The position numbers and the translations under genes were made by a program. Shown here in pieces: positions 21,934 through 33,000 of a stretch of 64,000 nt of DNA. This stretch comes from Agarophyton chilense (lineage: Eukaryota > Rhodophyta > Florideophyceae > Gracilariales > Gracilariaceae): assembly GCA_030374765.1 (NCBI GenBank), contig JARGXX010000095.1, positions 682,001 through 746,000 on the forward strand. Direction: 5' to 3'. Within the stretch, counting starts at the first letter, position 1, and every line of letters begins with the position of its first letter. Under the pieces are notes generated by a model. It searched no databases and had not been told where the DNA came from. It worked only from the letters and a program-made list of their open reading frames with translations.

Positions 21934-21949
21934 GCATTCCGAGAACACT
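21934..21949 (-). repeat. Right terminal inverted repeat of the KDZ-like element
   Basis: GCATTCCGAGAACACT is the inverted partner of 6003-6016. The DDB1 frame resumes at the next base. Confidence 0.7.
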
Positions 21950-23229
21950 GACGCAGGGCCAACTTATCGTCATCACGGAAAAGTAGAAGTTATGTATATT
22001 GCGCTGGAACTGCGTCGAGTCTCGATGTCATGTTGTGTCGTCCGGCGATATGCCAGAACATTTTGGTTCTAGTGAAGTTGCCGAGCGTATGAGCATTGTT
22101 GACCCCAAGGCCAACTGTATTGTGCTTCATCAGTACAAGCGTCTGCTAAAAGTAGTTCCCACCGAACGTGATGCTGACAAAACTGCCTTTAACGTCAAGC
22201 TCCTTGAGGACACCACCTTGGACATGGTGTTCCCCCACGGCTTGCAGTATCCCACTGTAGCCGTCTTGTGTGCTCATGGAAAAGAAAGCCACGAGTTGAT
22301 AACGTACGACATCCGTATGAACGACCAAGAAATTGCGGAGGGTTCGTAGAAGAGCGCAACGCTGGACATTACCGCCTCAAAACTCGTTGCTGTCCCAGAT
22401 CTCATAGGCGGCGTTCTTGCATTTGGAGAGGACTTTGTGACATACCTAACGGGCCATGGTGGGCACATATCGCAACTATTCGACGCCGCAATCATAACTG
22501 CCGTGGGAAAAGTGGGTGCGCAAGGCACTAGGTACCTCATTGGTGATCAGAAGGGCTGTCTTAGCATTTTTTTGCTTATCAAAGACCAAAAGAATACCGT
22601 ACCGGTATCGAACTAGAAGCACTTGGCGAGACAAGTACTGCCTGTTGCATCGCTTATTTGGACAGTGCTTTCGCGATCATCGGCTCTAATACCGGCGATT
22701 CACAGATTGTTCGTCCAGGACGTGAGAGAAACGAAGACACCGGAAGTTTTGTAGAAATTGTACAAACTTACCCTCACTTGGGACCTATAATTGACTTTTG
22801 TATTGTGAAGGGTATGGGATACTTACGACACGGCCAGGATCAGGTAGTCACATGCTCTGGTTAAGGAAAGGATGGATCTTTGAAGATAATCCGCAATGGA
22901 ATCGGTATTTCTGAACATGCCTCTGAGAAGTTGCCGGAGATCAAGGACATGTTTTCGTTGAGGCGAAATATCGATGACAGATATGATTCGTACCTTCTTC
23001 AGACTTTTACTTCGGCTACGAAGATGCTTGAACTAATCAGCGCTGACGATATGGAACCGGCTAGTCTACCAGGGTTTGACGAGGAGACTTCGACTTTCTT
23101 TGCTGCAAATATGGAGGAAGATATTATGGTTCAGGTTACGACGAAGGGCGTGCAAGTGACCAATTGCGTGACCATGACTGCACAGCCCACTCTCAGCTGG
23201 GTTCCACCGGCTAACACGCGTATTTCGAA
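21950..23229 (+). pseudogene. DDB1: DDB1 first-propeller remnant, right of the transposon
   Basis: The frame resumes from 5993 with QGQLIVITEK and runs through CILRWN, MSIVDPKANCIVLHQYKRLLKVVP, FNVKLLEDTTLDMVF, GTRYLIGDQKG, EALGETST, IGSNTGDSQIV, NLGPI-like HLGPIIDFC, VVTCSG, and SLKIIRNGIGISEHA. The order and wording are those of DDB1 residues of about 60 to 390. Lesions are TAG 21984, TAG 22347, a one-base frameshift near 22600 and TAA 22862. The similarity ends near NTRIS (about 23230). The second and third propellers and the C-terminal helices are missing. This is a dead gene copy used as an insertion site. Confidence 0.85.
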
Positions 23230-23833
23230 GGGTTTAGAGCGTGTCCCGGAAGTGAGAAGGATGTGGAGAAGGTAGAGGCAACGAAAGAGGTGGGCAAGAG
23301 AAAGGGGAGAGTTGGGGAGGAAACGCCAACTGTGGCGAGGGATACGGAGGTTGAAAAAAAGAGGGTGAAGGTGAAGGAAGGGGAGAAGAAGGGGAGAGAG
23401 AAGTAGGGGAGGTTGGTGGGTTCAGTACGTTGGCGACTGCTGTGAGTACGACGGAAAGGGTTCTACCAGAGCAGGAGATGAAGAGTTGGAATGCTCCGGA
23501 GCGGAAGGACGCGCTTGGTGGGAGTGGAGCTGTGAAGGAGGAAAGGGATAGTTTTCCGAAGGACTCCTATGCGCTGACGTTCCCGGAAACGGAAACGCAG
23601 CCGCCACTGGGCGGGGGGCACTTCTGAATGGTTGAAATGGTGGGGGTAGTACGTCGATGGTGGGGTGATTGAAGAGTTTATTGGGGTTTTGTAAAGGGAA
23701 GTAAACTACCGTTTCACTTACATCGAATGAGATGCAAACTAGCGCTTAAGTGCACTTGCGTTCTACATTCTCCACTACTAGGATTCGTGTGAATGCACGA
23801 AGGTGTGGTATCCGAAAAATCTGAATTAATTGC
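23230..23833. other. Junction between DDB1 relic and copia B, unassigned
   Basis: At 23270-23408 a Lys/Glu/Val-rich frame (KDVEKVEATKEVGKRKG) is open for about 47 codons. At 23430-23627 another ends PLGGGHF. Neither is recognised; both resemble low-complexity ends of transposon proteins. From 23630 to 23830 the sequence is AT-rich without a supported feature. Confidence 0.35.
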
Positions 23834-26800
23834 TTGCACATTGCCCATTCCTCATTTTTTGCAGATTCTTTGACGATTTTCTTTGCCCCGGCGCTTCTAG
23901 CACCTCATAATAGCCTTCCGAGAACACAGGTAGTGTCATCTACATTTGCCAGAATGATCACAGTCCTGCCTTCAAGCATTTGTACGAACACGCAGTCACC
24001 GAATGATACTGCATGAAATCCAATGCTTTTCACAAAGGAAGACAACGTTCTGTACCAAAAGTTTTGGGGCCTCTCGTAATCCATAGAGTGATTTGTTCAG
24101 TTTGGCAACGTCTCCGCTGGCGTCAGAAATTCTCTGGATAGATGGAAGGCGAATATACGTATTGAAATCTTTCGGCAACGGAGCGTACAAAAATGTTTCT
24201 TTAACGTCAATATTCTCTTGGTCTCAACCTAGAGATGCTCCAAAGCTTAGCAGAATTCGAAATACTTCAAATCCAACCACGGCAGCATAACAGTTTTTGG
24301 CTTTATCAATGCTCAGGCTCTGCAAATTTCCCTTTGCAACCAGTCGTGTCTTGAATCTCTGTGATACTCCGTGCTGATCTCCTTTCAGACGAAGAATTAT
24401 TGCAGATAGAAGTGGCCTACACGAAGAATTCTTCGTTACAGTGGAGAATTCCTCTTCTATTGCAGTCTTCAAATGGCCCTATTCCTTTGAGAGAATGGCC
24501 TGTGATACAGTGGGTTCATGTGATGTACTTATAACATCAGGTACTGCTATCGACGCTTTCGCTCTGGACCTCAGGTTGTAGCGGTAACCTGGTGTAGTTT
24601 GAGAACTAACGGGAGTGCTGCCCGCTATATACTCTTCATCACTCGCATTCCGGTTTCCATCAAACGTTGATGGCTTCTCCGCGTAGTTCGTCAGATAAAT
24701 GTGGTTGTCGATCTCTGCAGAGCCAGAATCAGTCCAATCTGCAGGAATATTGCTCACAGTAGCTTCGGTGTTGCGTTTCTCAGTAGTGGAAATCGAGCAT
24801 TCGTCATCAGATAAGTCTACTATGATGAGGGGTTGTGCTACATCGTCTACATTTGGATCCGAATTTATATCTTCATTGATCCATTTTGCACCTGGAAGTG
24901 TCTCTCATGGAATCTGACATGCTTCGTGTTGACAGTTCTACGGAAGGTCAACAATTTGCACATACCACCACCTATGTGTCCAACATGGATTCCTTTCTGT
25001 AATTGTGCTCCCATTTTCTTCTCATGGTTCTTAGGAACTTCAACAGACACAATGAATCCGAATGGACGCATGTGTTTGGAATAAGGTGGCACAGAGCACA
25101 GCAAGTCCATGTGAGGTGAATGTTTGGTTGTGCTGTGATAGGCAATATTTTTCGAGTCTACTTCAAGGCGTCTGGACAGTAGCTCAATGAGAGGTTTTTG
25201 TGTCAGAGACAAGCGCGAACAACTGATAGAAGACCACCTTGCATTCGTTCCACCATTCCTTTGATGCCGGAGTGTACGGGGTTGTAGTGTACAGAGAGAT
25301 CCCAGGCTGTTTCATATTACTTCGTACGGGGTTGAATTCCTTTCCATCGTCCCTTTGAATCGAATTCACCTTCCTTTCTACTTTGCGTTCCAGCCAAGCC
25401 ATAAAATTGTGCTCTGCATTTGAGGCTTCACTCTTTCTTGTGAGGGGTAGAATACTCACAAATCTGCTGTACTTATCCATGATTGTACAGAAATAGTGAT
25501 TGTTTCCTTTTCCAGGAGGCTTGATCTTGCCATCCATGTCAGCAGTGCTTTTGGAGCAGTTGCCTTACTGAGACCTCCAAGGTACGAGCGACGGTACTTT
25601 GATACAGTACATGAGTCCTATTCATTCTTTGACAGCTTCGCCTGGGGAAGAATTTCTTGATCAATTATGCAACTGAAATTCTTTTCCGAACACGCGTGAC
25701 CTAGCCCGTTGTGCCAGATCTCAGCAACTGACAGTGATTTCGACAGAGAATCCTCCTTATCATGATCAACATCTTCAAGTACGTAGTTTTCCATGAAGTC
25801 TTCTTCTCCATCGCTGCCATTCTTTAGGTCTACGGAATCTTCCGAGCTCCTTAGATCACGATTGCTTCAATCACTTCCTTTTACAATTTCTTCGAGCAGA
25901 TGTGGAGGATTGCAGCTGTCGTCGTCTGAATTCTAAGTATCTGAAGTGATCAACTCCTCGTCAAAATATTCCGATTATGTTTCTCTTTGTGACGAGCCGC
26001 TACCGTAGTATTCATCATCAGATTCTTCTAAGTAACTCTTCATCGCTAAAGCCATAGAATGATCAATTTCAAAATTATTGGCCTGATTTAGAGACTTTAC
26101 AGTGTATTACAGTCCGTCTTGGTCCTTAGGAGTCACTGCAATGGGTCTTAATCCATCACTCTGATCAAATACTGTCGCTTGGCTAGCTGTGAATAATACT
26201 GCAAAATTCTTTTCAGTTAATGCTGGGACAGAAAGAAGATTCATAACCAGATCAGTTGCGCAGAGTGTCTCACTGAGATGTACATCTGTTGTGATTCCAT
26301 TTTCATTCCACTAGGAAATTCTGGTTCTTCTGTATGTGGCGTGTAAAAAAAGTTATCTGCGAGCGCAATAAGTACGACAGAATTTTCCACATCAAATAGT
26401 GTTTCTTCATTCGAGTTCATATGACTGGTCGTTCCTAATTCAAGCATCTAGACATCCTTACGCAGTGAATACATGCTCATGACTCGGGCTGGAGCTGCCT
26501 CCACCCTTCTTCTGGTTCGATTCTTTGGCTCTGTTGGCCATCCTTGAGTACCTGGAGTTGTTATTTCCGTCTTGTTTTCGGAAGTTCCTAGTCCTCTCCG
26601 TAGAGTTAATTCTGTTCCCTGGATTACGAGGGATGAGCCAACATCTTTCAGTAGTGTACTCTTTCCGTGAACATATGTGGCAGAACGGTTTTGCTGTCTG
26701 CACTTTTTCAAGACGTTAATGCTTTGCCCTCACTGACTGCTGTTATTCAATGAGCCCTGCAGAGATTTTTTCCTATATGGCCGATTCGTCTAGGAGGGTT

Positions 26801-27306
26801 TTCAAGGCTGCAGTGATCGGTATGAGCTCTGAAGCATCTATAGAGGCGATCAAGATTGCAATTTCTAGTTCCGGTGGGATACTTGTGTTCAATGCTTCTA
26901 GCTTCTCTACGATTGCACACATGCCATCTACGTGTTTTCCAATATCGTTCTTCACAAAAATGTAGCGAAGCGATATTAGTTCTATCATCTTGTTGATTCT
27001 TGAAGCTGCTCTCCTGGAGTCATAGCGTTCACCAAGTTTCTTCATCAATGTGAAAGGGTTCGGAACACTGCTGCGTACGACACGAAGAGCTTCGTTTGAC
27101 AACGCCAATACAATATTCCCACTAGCCTTCTTCTGATTTTGTAGAAATTCGGCACGTTCTTTGCTGTCTTCCTACAGATTTTGGACGTATTCTAACCCTT
27201 CATTAATTTCTTTGGCGTCACAAACTGCCTCTATGCGAATTCTCCCTATTGAAAAGTCCTGACCATCCTTCAAGGGGTCGATACGATCCTTTTCTGGCTC
27301 TGACAT
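23834..27306 (-). pseudogene. copia B gag-pol relic
   Basis: Reading leftward from ATG 27306 (MSEPEKDRIDP), Gag of the UBN2 type lies at 26773-27108. A zinc knuckle begins CHICSRKEYTTERC near 26690. The integrase core is in 25184-25537 (DKYSRFVSILPL and the DDGKEF motif), and its C-terminal piece is in 24865-25212. A linker lies at 24479-24757. The reverse transcriptase start is at 24224-24472 (KTRLVAKGN) and continues at 23996-24190 (KSLYGLREAPK). A YVDD-equivalent, degraded to NVDD, lies near 23950. The gene is split by many stops and frameshifts in all parts. It was therefore dead long ago or decays without selection. Confidence 0.8.
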
Positions 27307-27344
27307 GGCTCGTCAGATTAGTGTCAGAAACGACTTTACAGGCG

Positions 27345-27349
27345 TACGG
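27345..27349. repeat. Target-site duplication TACGG, left copy (chromovirus 1)
   Basis: It matches 50611-50615 exactly and abuts the TG of the LTR. Confidence 0.9.
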
Positions 27350-28122
27350 TGTGGTATTCCACTGATGACTGTAAAGGTCTCGGTGCAGTGGGTATCCACA
27401 GAAATAACCGCGAAGAGCGGGTGGTGCCCTGCGAGCGACGGTTCTTAGATAAGAAAACGGTGTGCGGAAAGCGGCCAGGTGTGCCTAAACAATGGGGGAA
27501 ATACGTGTATTCACGAGGCGGATTTTCAGATGCAGCGGTACGTAATGCACACGAGATCGGCTCGACGACCCTTGTGACGACACAAATAACCAGGTGACAG
27601 TGGAGAAGACAACAGACACACACACAGAAAGCTGTAGAAAAAGGCGGTAAACGCGCAACAGTCGAGGGTATTCTCGGAACAAGAGCTATAGCTCAGAACG
27701 GTTAAGAACTGATAATATAGATGCCCCTTTATGGTAAACCACTTTAGGATTTCTAGGACTCACCAAGATGGTGTTTTGGTTTGTTGGTGGTTGTTGGTTG
27801 GCCTTCGCCGTCCGCACCTGGGCCTTGCGCCCTTTAATGTGGCAAGAGGCAAAGCAAGCACTGTAGAGTAAGGCATACACGTTGCGTGTCACTATCTAAT
27901 TATCTAAATAATACCAAATGAAATATTTGGTGTTAGCACCTTACTGCGTGCACTAGTTACAGTATTTCCTAATTGAATTTCTCCTGTCCCAATCTTTCCA
28001 TGAAGTTATTCTTCTCATAACTTCTCGAAATAGAGTACAACCCAAGCAATAGCTTATGAATTCCGTATGGCGACTTCGCAGTTTTTCGATCGGTCGAACT
28101 CAGGTGCATCCAGAATGCTACA
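27350..28122 (-). repeat. 3' LTR of chromovirus 1
   Basis: Read on the minus strand, it begins TGTAGCATTCTGGATG and ends in ACA. It is repeated with differences at 49844-50610. The polypurine tract lies just before it. Confidence 0.9.
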
Positions 28123-28136
28123 TATCCCCCCCGTTA
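28123..28136 (-). promoter_or_regulatory. Polypurine tract of chromovirus 1
   Basis: On the minus strand it reads CTTAACGGGGGGGATA directly before the LTR TG. This closely parallels CTTAAGGGGGGGGATA of chromovirus 2. Confidence 0.75.
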
Positions 28137-28299
28137 AGAGCGGAGCACCCGCGACGAATTGTCTGTAAAAGCAATCGCAGTGCGCTTCTCGGACATTCCG
28201 ATTATTCCTTTCGTTTCACAACCTTGTGTTTTTCCACTCCACCTTGCGATCATCTTGCTATTCCATCCTTCAAGCTTTTCTTGTATCCGACATCTCGTG

Positions 28300-29989
28300 A
28301 TGAGCAACCTTCCGTCTTACGTGGTCAATCCACCGACGTCCTATGACGATCTCGACAATCATCAGTTTCAGCAGACTTTAGCGCCGTTTAGGGGTTCCGA
28401 TCCACTCTCCCGAACTGTCTCTTTGCCGCAATCGGCTTACAGTCCTGGTCTTGCATACCTTTCCTCAACTGCAGGTGTTCTGCAACCTGCGTCCATCTCC
28501 GTAGAGAGGTTCCCACATTACGCGGACTTCGTCGCCCGAGATCTCCTGCAGCACTCTGCATTATACGCGTGAGCACCCTGGTTTTTCACTGCAGCGGTCC
28601 GCAACAAAGCTCTGATGGATCAGTATGTGGTCGCCGGTCGCCTTCCCGATGGTATCCCATGGCATGCGTTGTTTAAAACAGATTGGTTGAGCCATTGCGC
28701 CGTCCCAAAACAATGCAATCAGTCGCTTCGGAAAGGAGAGCTTGCTCGAGGCGCGCGAACGAATCACCCGTCTGTTGTACCAGCTATTACGCCGCATTAT
28801 CGGCTCGGTGCCTCTCAATGAGGATTGGCAATTCGATACCTGGTGTGCCAGAACAAATGGCGAGGCCTACTCGTATGTCGAGAACCTAGCGACTTTGGAT
28901 GTCCAAAGGTGGCGCGGTGTTTGTGGAGTATTCAACGGGGCCCTCTGTTCCGACAGTCCTCAATTACGCGCGGAGTTCCGATATCTCCGCAAACAGGATA
29001 ATCCTTATTAGAAATTACTCCGGTGGGAACGCCGTACCAGGTCTCGACTGGGATACTTGGTTCCATACCAGATGCTCGAAGTGGACCGAATTCGGTAAAA
29101 CTCGCGCGTCGGGCGCTACGTTCTGAACCCTCAATAATGGCATGAGATAGAGAGTCCTCGTGGCTGTCCTGTGGAGCTCTCTCTTTCAATCACCTACCTA
29201 GGGTCCATACTCGCGAAGGATCTGTTTTCCGGTTATTTGGTAGTCTTCTACAGTGAATTCATCGCGAAGATGGCCGTTTTCATCCTTTGGGATGTATACG
29301 ACACATATCGTTTGTGGTATATGAGCCCGATTGCTCCACAATTTGCGAGAGAACTCGATCTGTCGCTCGTCCTGGGCCCATGTGCCAATCAGGAAGAATT
29401 TCTGCGCCTGATGAATGTCATTGACCAGATTGTCTGGACCCTTGTTCCTTCTGAACAGCAGGCTAGAAAACTTTCTCGGCGCGACTATTCACCCGAAAGA
29501 ACCGGTCCCAGCGGTGACTTTGTCTGGTACGACCCCTGAACTAACCAGCATATCGATGGCGATCACGCCAAAGTTCTGCGGGAAACTCCGCGAGCAATGC
29601 CTGCGACCCAACCAACTGGTTACATACACGAGCCAACTGCTCAGAATGCCGATGCATTCGTTGACGAGATTCAAGAAATCGATTACGACGAAGAGCCAGA
29701 AGAGGTCATCCTCTAGGATCCCGCTTTTGGTGAGAACGACGGCATAGAGCCAGTGGTCCCTGCAGCGATGCGGAGCGCTGTACCTGAGCCTGTTCGACCC
29801 GCTGTGGCTTCCCTCGATGCCGAGCTTGGCAATCTGAGGCAGTTCTTCGAAGACGCTGGGATTTCTCCCCACCTTATTCAAGGAAATCGACAGCAGATGC
29901 TGAATCTCTTGCGCTCCTCGATGGGTATCAACTCGGATAACCCGAACCCCCCACCTTCTTGCCTGAGGGCACTGTCACAAACTAACTAG
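28300..29989 (+). pseudogene. Antisense accessory ORF of chromovirus 1 (aORF1)
   Basis: This plus-strand gene opposes pol of its own element. ATG at 28300 opens MSNLPSYVVNPP. The frame shows PWFFTAAVRNKALMDQY, ERITRLLYQLLRR, QLRAEFRYLRKQ, FILWDVYDTYRLWYMSP and GDFVWYDP, and ends with a helical AVASLDAELGNLRQFFED segment. These match in order with the minus-strand ORF 45115-46890 of chromovirus 2. The copy has several stops (28570, 29537, 29714) and frameshifts near 28640 and 29010-29170. No family is recognised. Conservation between two diverged elements argues for a real protein. Confidence 0.75.
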
Positions 29990-30081
29990 TGGTAGTCTCG
30001 AGATAACCAAAATAAAACGCTTTGATTTTCTGCAACTTCTTTGCTTCTTCTTCTTTCTGCGAGGCCTCTTCTCTTTTTGCT

Positions 30082-33000
30082 TCACTTCTCACTTCTTGGG
30101 ACATCCAGTTTAGCACGTCGACAGTACGCAAGCACGTGTGATCGTGGTACATTGCGTATGGGCTCCCATGTATCGCCTTCGGGTTGATACCCATACCAAA
30201 GCACTTTAAACAGTAAACTGTTGTCCTAAGCAAGCCATCCATGATCTAGAATGCGTTCGATGATATATTCCATCTCCTCAGTTGCAGAATCCTCAGTCGG
30301 GGTGAAAATCTTGTCAACAGGTTCCGTAGCGTTCGCTATAGCGTTCGGAATCGTGTCATCACGTTCTGTTGTCTCATCCACATCCGGGGCTCTCAAAGCC
30401 AGTCGTCCGGTTTCCCTATATCTTTCCGATCTGGCCGGTGCTTCCAACGTCCTTCTCGGGGTTTCCGAACCTTGCGGCAAAAACGCGGCTTCAGTTACCA
30501 CTGTACGCCTGAGGCTTACCCCGTTGGGCTTCTTCTCTTCCGGATTTCTGGTGTCCGGATGTTCTGGGGGTCGCCCCGAATGCTCGGTATATGCCGCAAA
30601 CGGGTCAGCCGATACAGTTATACTGTCTTCATGTGGCGTCTCCACAACTGCGGTGTCTCTTCTGGACTTTTTCTTTTCTGGAGACCTGCTGCGCTCCTTA
30701 GGGAGAGCTACAGTCTTCAATCCGTTTAGTGGAATTGGCTTGCTGATCTCAGCTTCGGTTCCTTCCGGTTCTACGCCAAATGGCGATTCTATTCTGTCAT
30801 CAGGACTCCCTGTAGAGCCTTCACGACCTCTGATATGTGAGGTATCATCCTCAATTTCTTTGGCGTCCACTGCGTGGTCTGAGGGAGAGACTGCAGTTTA
30901 GTGCGCGCTCACAGTGCAGATCGACGTGTTTCCTCTCACTGGTACAGTGAGAGCTATGATTATGACATGGGCTGATGCGCCGTTTGTCGCAGAACTGTTG
31001 TTCAGCCCTGTAAGTCGGATCTCCGAACTCTTTTTACCACGTGGCAATTTTGGAATTATTTTGCCCTCCGGCGATATTTCTGCGAACTCCTGTAAAAGTA
31101 ATGGCTGTGATGGCTTCTGCAACTCAATATCTCCACGTGCGGACTCCTCTCGCTGTACGTCATCTTCTCGATCTGGCGCACCAACTACTCAGTCGCGAGA
31201 AATGCGCTCCATCTCAGTACCTCTCCGTATTACCACGGTATATTCGTCGCATTAGACATCTTCATGCGGTCCTGTAGCGATCGGCGCTAACTTAGAACGT
31301 CGTTTCCGTTCGTTTTCCTCTCCGGTCTTCCGGCTATCTTTCCTTTCCACTCTCACGAAAACGTGTCCTTCGACTGGGATATCCGGGAGTGCCCGTCGCA
31401 TTGACGCGTCGTAATTACGCTTGTAGCGCGCTTGGGTCTTTCCCATCTCTTTTGCAGCCTGCGTAGTGCGTTTGCGCAACTCATTCTTCCAGCGTAGGTG
31501 AAACTGAGCCGGCGTCGGCACTGACTCTTCTTCGGTTCTGCCCGAATCTACCTTGATTGGCAAAGCCGCTGATCGGCGAGATATCACCAATTCAAAGGGT
31601 TTTAGCTTCGTCGTGGAAGGTACTTGCGTATTGTACGCGTAGCAAAGCGTGTCTGTATACAGATCCCAGTCTTTCGAGTGTTCTCCGATGTAGTGCCGAA
31701 CTGCGGCGCGTAGTGTACAGTTGTACCGTTCCACCTGCCCGTTACATTGCGGATGATTCGTCGTAGTGAACACGTTCTTAACTCCAAGTATCCTGCATAC
31801 ATCTTGAAAGAAGCGTGCAACGAATTGCTTGCCATTATCTGAGAGCAGAGCATCCGGTGGTCCGTAGTGATAAACCCAATGGTGGATAAACGCTCGTGCT
31901 ATCACGGAAGTAGTACTCCGTTTCAGCGGAACAGTCTTAACCAGCTTAGAGAAGCGGTCAGTTATTACCAAAAGGTATCTGTTTCCCCTCTTCGAGCGGA
32001 TCAATTCCCCAAGTTTGCCAATGCAGACATACTGTAGAATTGCGATTGCTGGGAACAGCTTCAGTGGCTTCTTCCTCTTCTATAGCTTCACTCTATTGCT
32101 CGCGCACGTTACTCACATCATAGCTGTCGCATGACAATCCACTGCCAAAGTTGGTCAATAAAAGTCTCTTCTGAGGGTTAGATACAGCTTCGTACCGCCT
32201 GGAAGACCAGATATTTGCGAAAAATGTGCCAAATGCAGTACTCTGCTCTTGAGAACGTGTGGTATCACGATTTGCTCATTTGATTCACAAGTTCGAAAAA
32301 AGATTCCTTGATCGTCCTGACGAAAAGGAAACACCTCCCCCCCGTTCAGACGAGAGCTGATAGCCTCGCAGAAGGCATCTGGGACTTGTTCATGGAATAG
32401 CTCTTCAAGAGAGATTCGTTCGAGTTGATCTTCCGGATCAGTGTCCGTAGTCTGGGCTACCAGTAATACCCTTTGGTAATCCTCTTCTTCTAGATCTTCT
32501 AGATCTTTTTCTTTCGTCCTCAAATTTTCCGTTACCAAACATGGTATCTCATCATCGATTTCCAATTGGGTTTCTCCCAATGTTTCGAGTCGCGATGATG
32601 CGTCAGCGTGTACGTTTGAAGTTCCCTTCTTGTATTTTATTGTGAAATAAAATTCTGAAAGGCACTGACGCCATCGCATTAAGCGTCCCGACGGGTCGGT
32701 AATCGACATGAGCCATCTGAGGCATGAATTATCGGTATTGACCGTAAAGTGAGCACCCTGTAGGTAAGGTCTGAGGGTCGTGAGAGCCCAAACCATCGCA
32801 AGGAATTCCTTTTTTGACACAGAGTAGTTATTTTCTGACTGGTACTCTCGACCAGTATCCAATAGGATGTCGTATGCCGCCTTCGTGCGTTTGAAAAAGG
32901 GCACACCCTATCTGATAATCGTTAGCGTCCGTATTGACGGAGTAAGGAAGATCCATTTTCGGAAGAGATAACCCAGGAGCTGTGTTCAGCACGTGTTTAA

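Larger units (their letters stand above)
5994..21949. mobile_element. About 16-kb KDZ/Plavaka-like DNA transposon with epigenetic cargo
   Basis: The element lies inside a DDB1 codon. Its inner ends are inverted: TGTTCTTGGAATGC at 6003-6016 against the complement of GCATTCCGAGAACA at 21934-21947 (13 of 14 match). The host sequence left of it ends GAC and right of it begins GAC. An 8-bp reading, GACACACG (5991-5998) against GACGCAGG (21950-21957), matches at 6 of 8. Subterminal CTAGTT motifs recur at both ends, for example GCAGATATTGCTAGTT (6077) and GCAGATATGTGCTAGTT (21790). It encodes a KDZ-type transposase (minus), a coiled-coil protein (plus), a methyltransferase-SET fusion (plus) and a ParB-dioxygenase fusion (minus). 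The exact termini are uncertain by a few bases. Confidence 0.75.
23834..27349 (-). mobile_element. Ty1/copia element B, degraded, main block
   Basis: This is a minus-strand copia element whose 5' untranslated part is cut at 27349 by chromovirus 1; the other side of that break is at 50616. Its 3' part (end of reverse transcriptase and RNase H) is lost or unrecognisable left of 23834. I cannot identify either LTR. The TACGG duplication of the chromovirus proves that 27349 and 50616 were once contiguous. Confidence 0.8.

Noticed and set aside
23917-23934. A third match to the 16-kb element's terminal repeat (CCTTCCGAGAACACAG)
   Set aside because: It lies inside the copia B reverse transcriptase, next to the degraded YVDD box, and reads there as coding sequence (DDTTCVLGRLL). 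Chance similarity.
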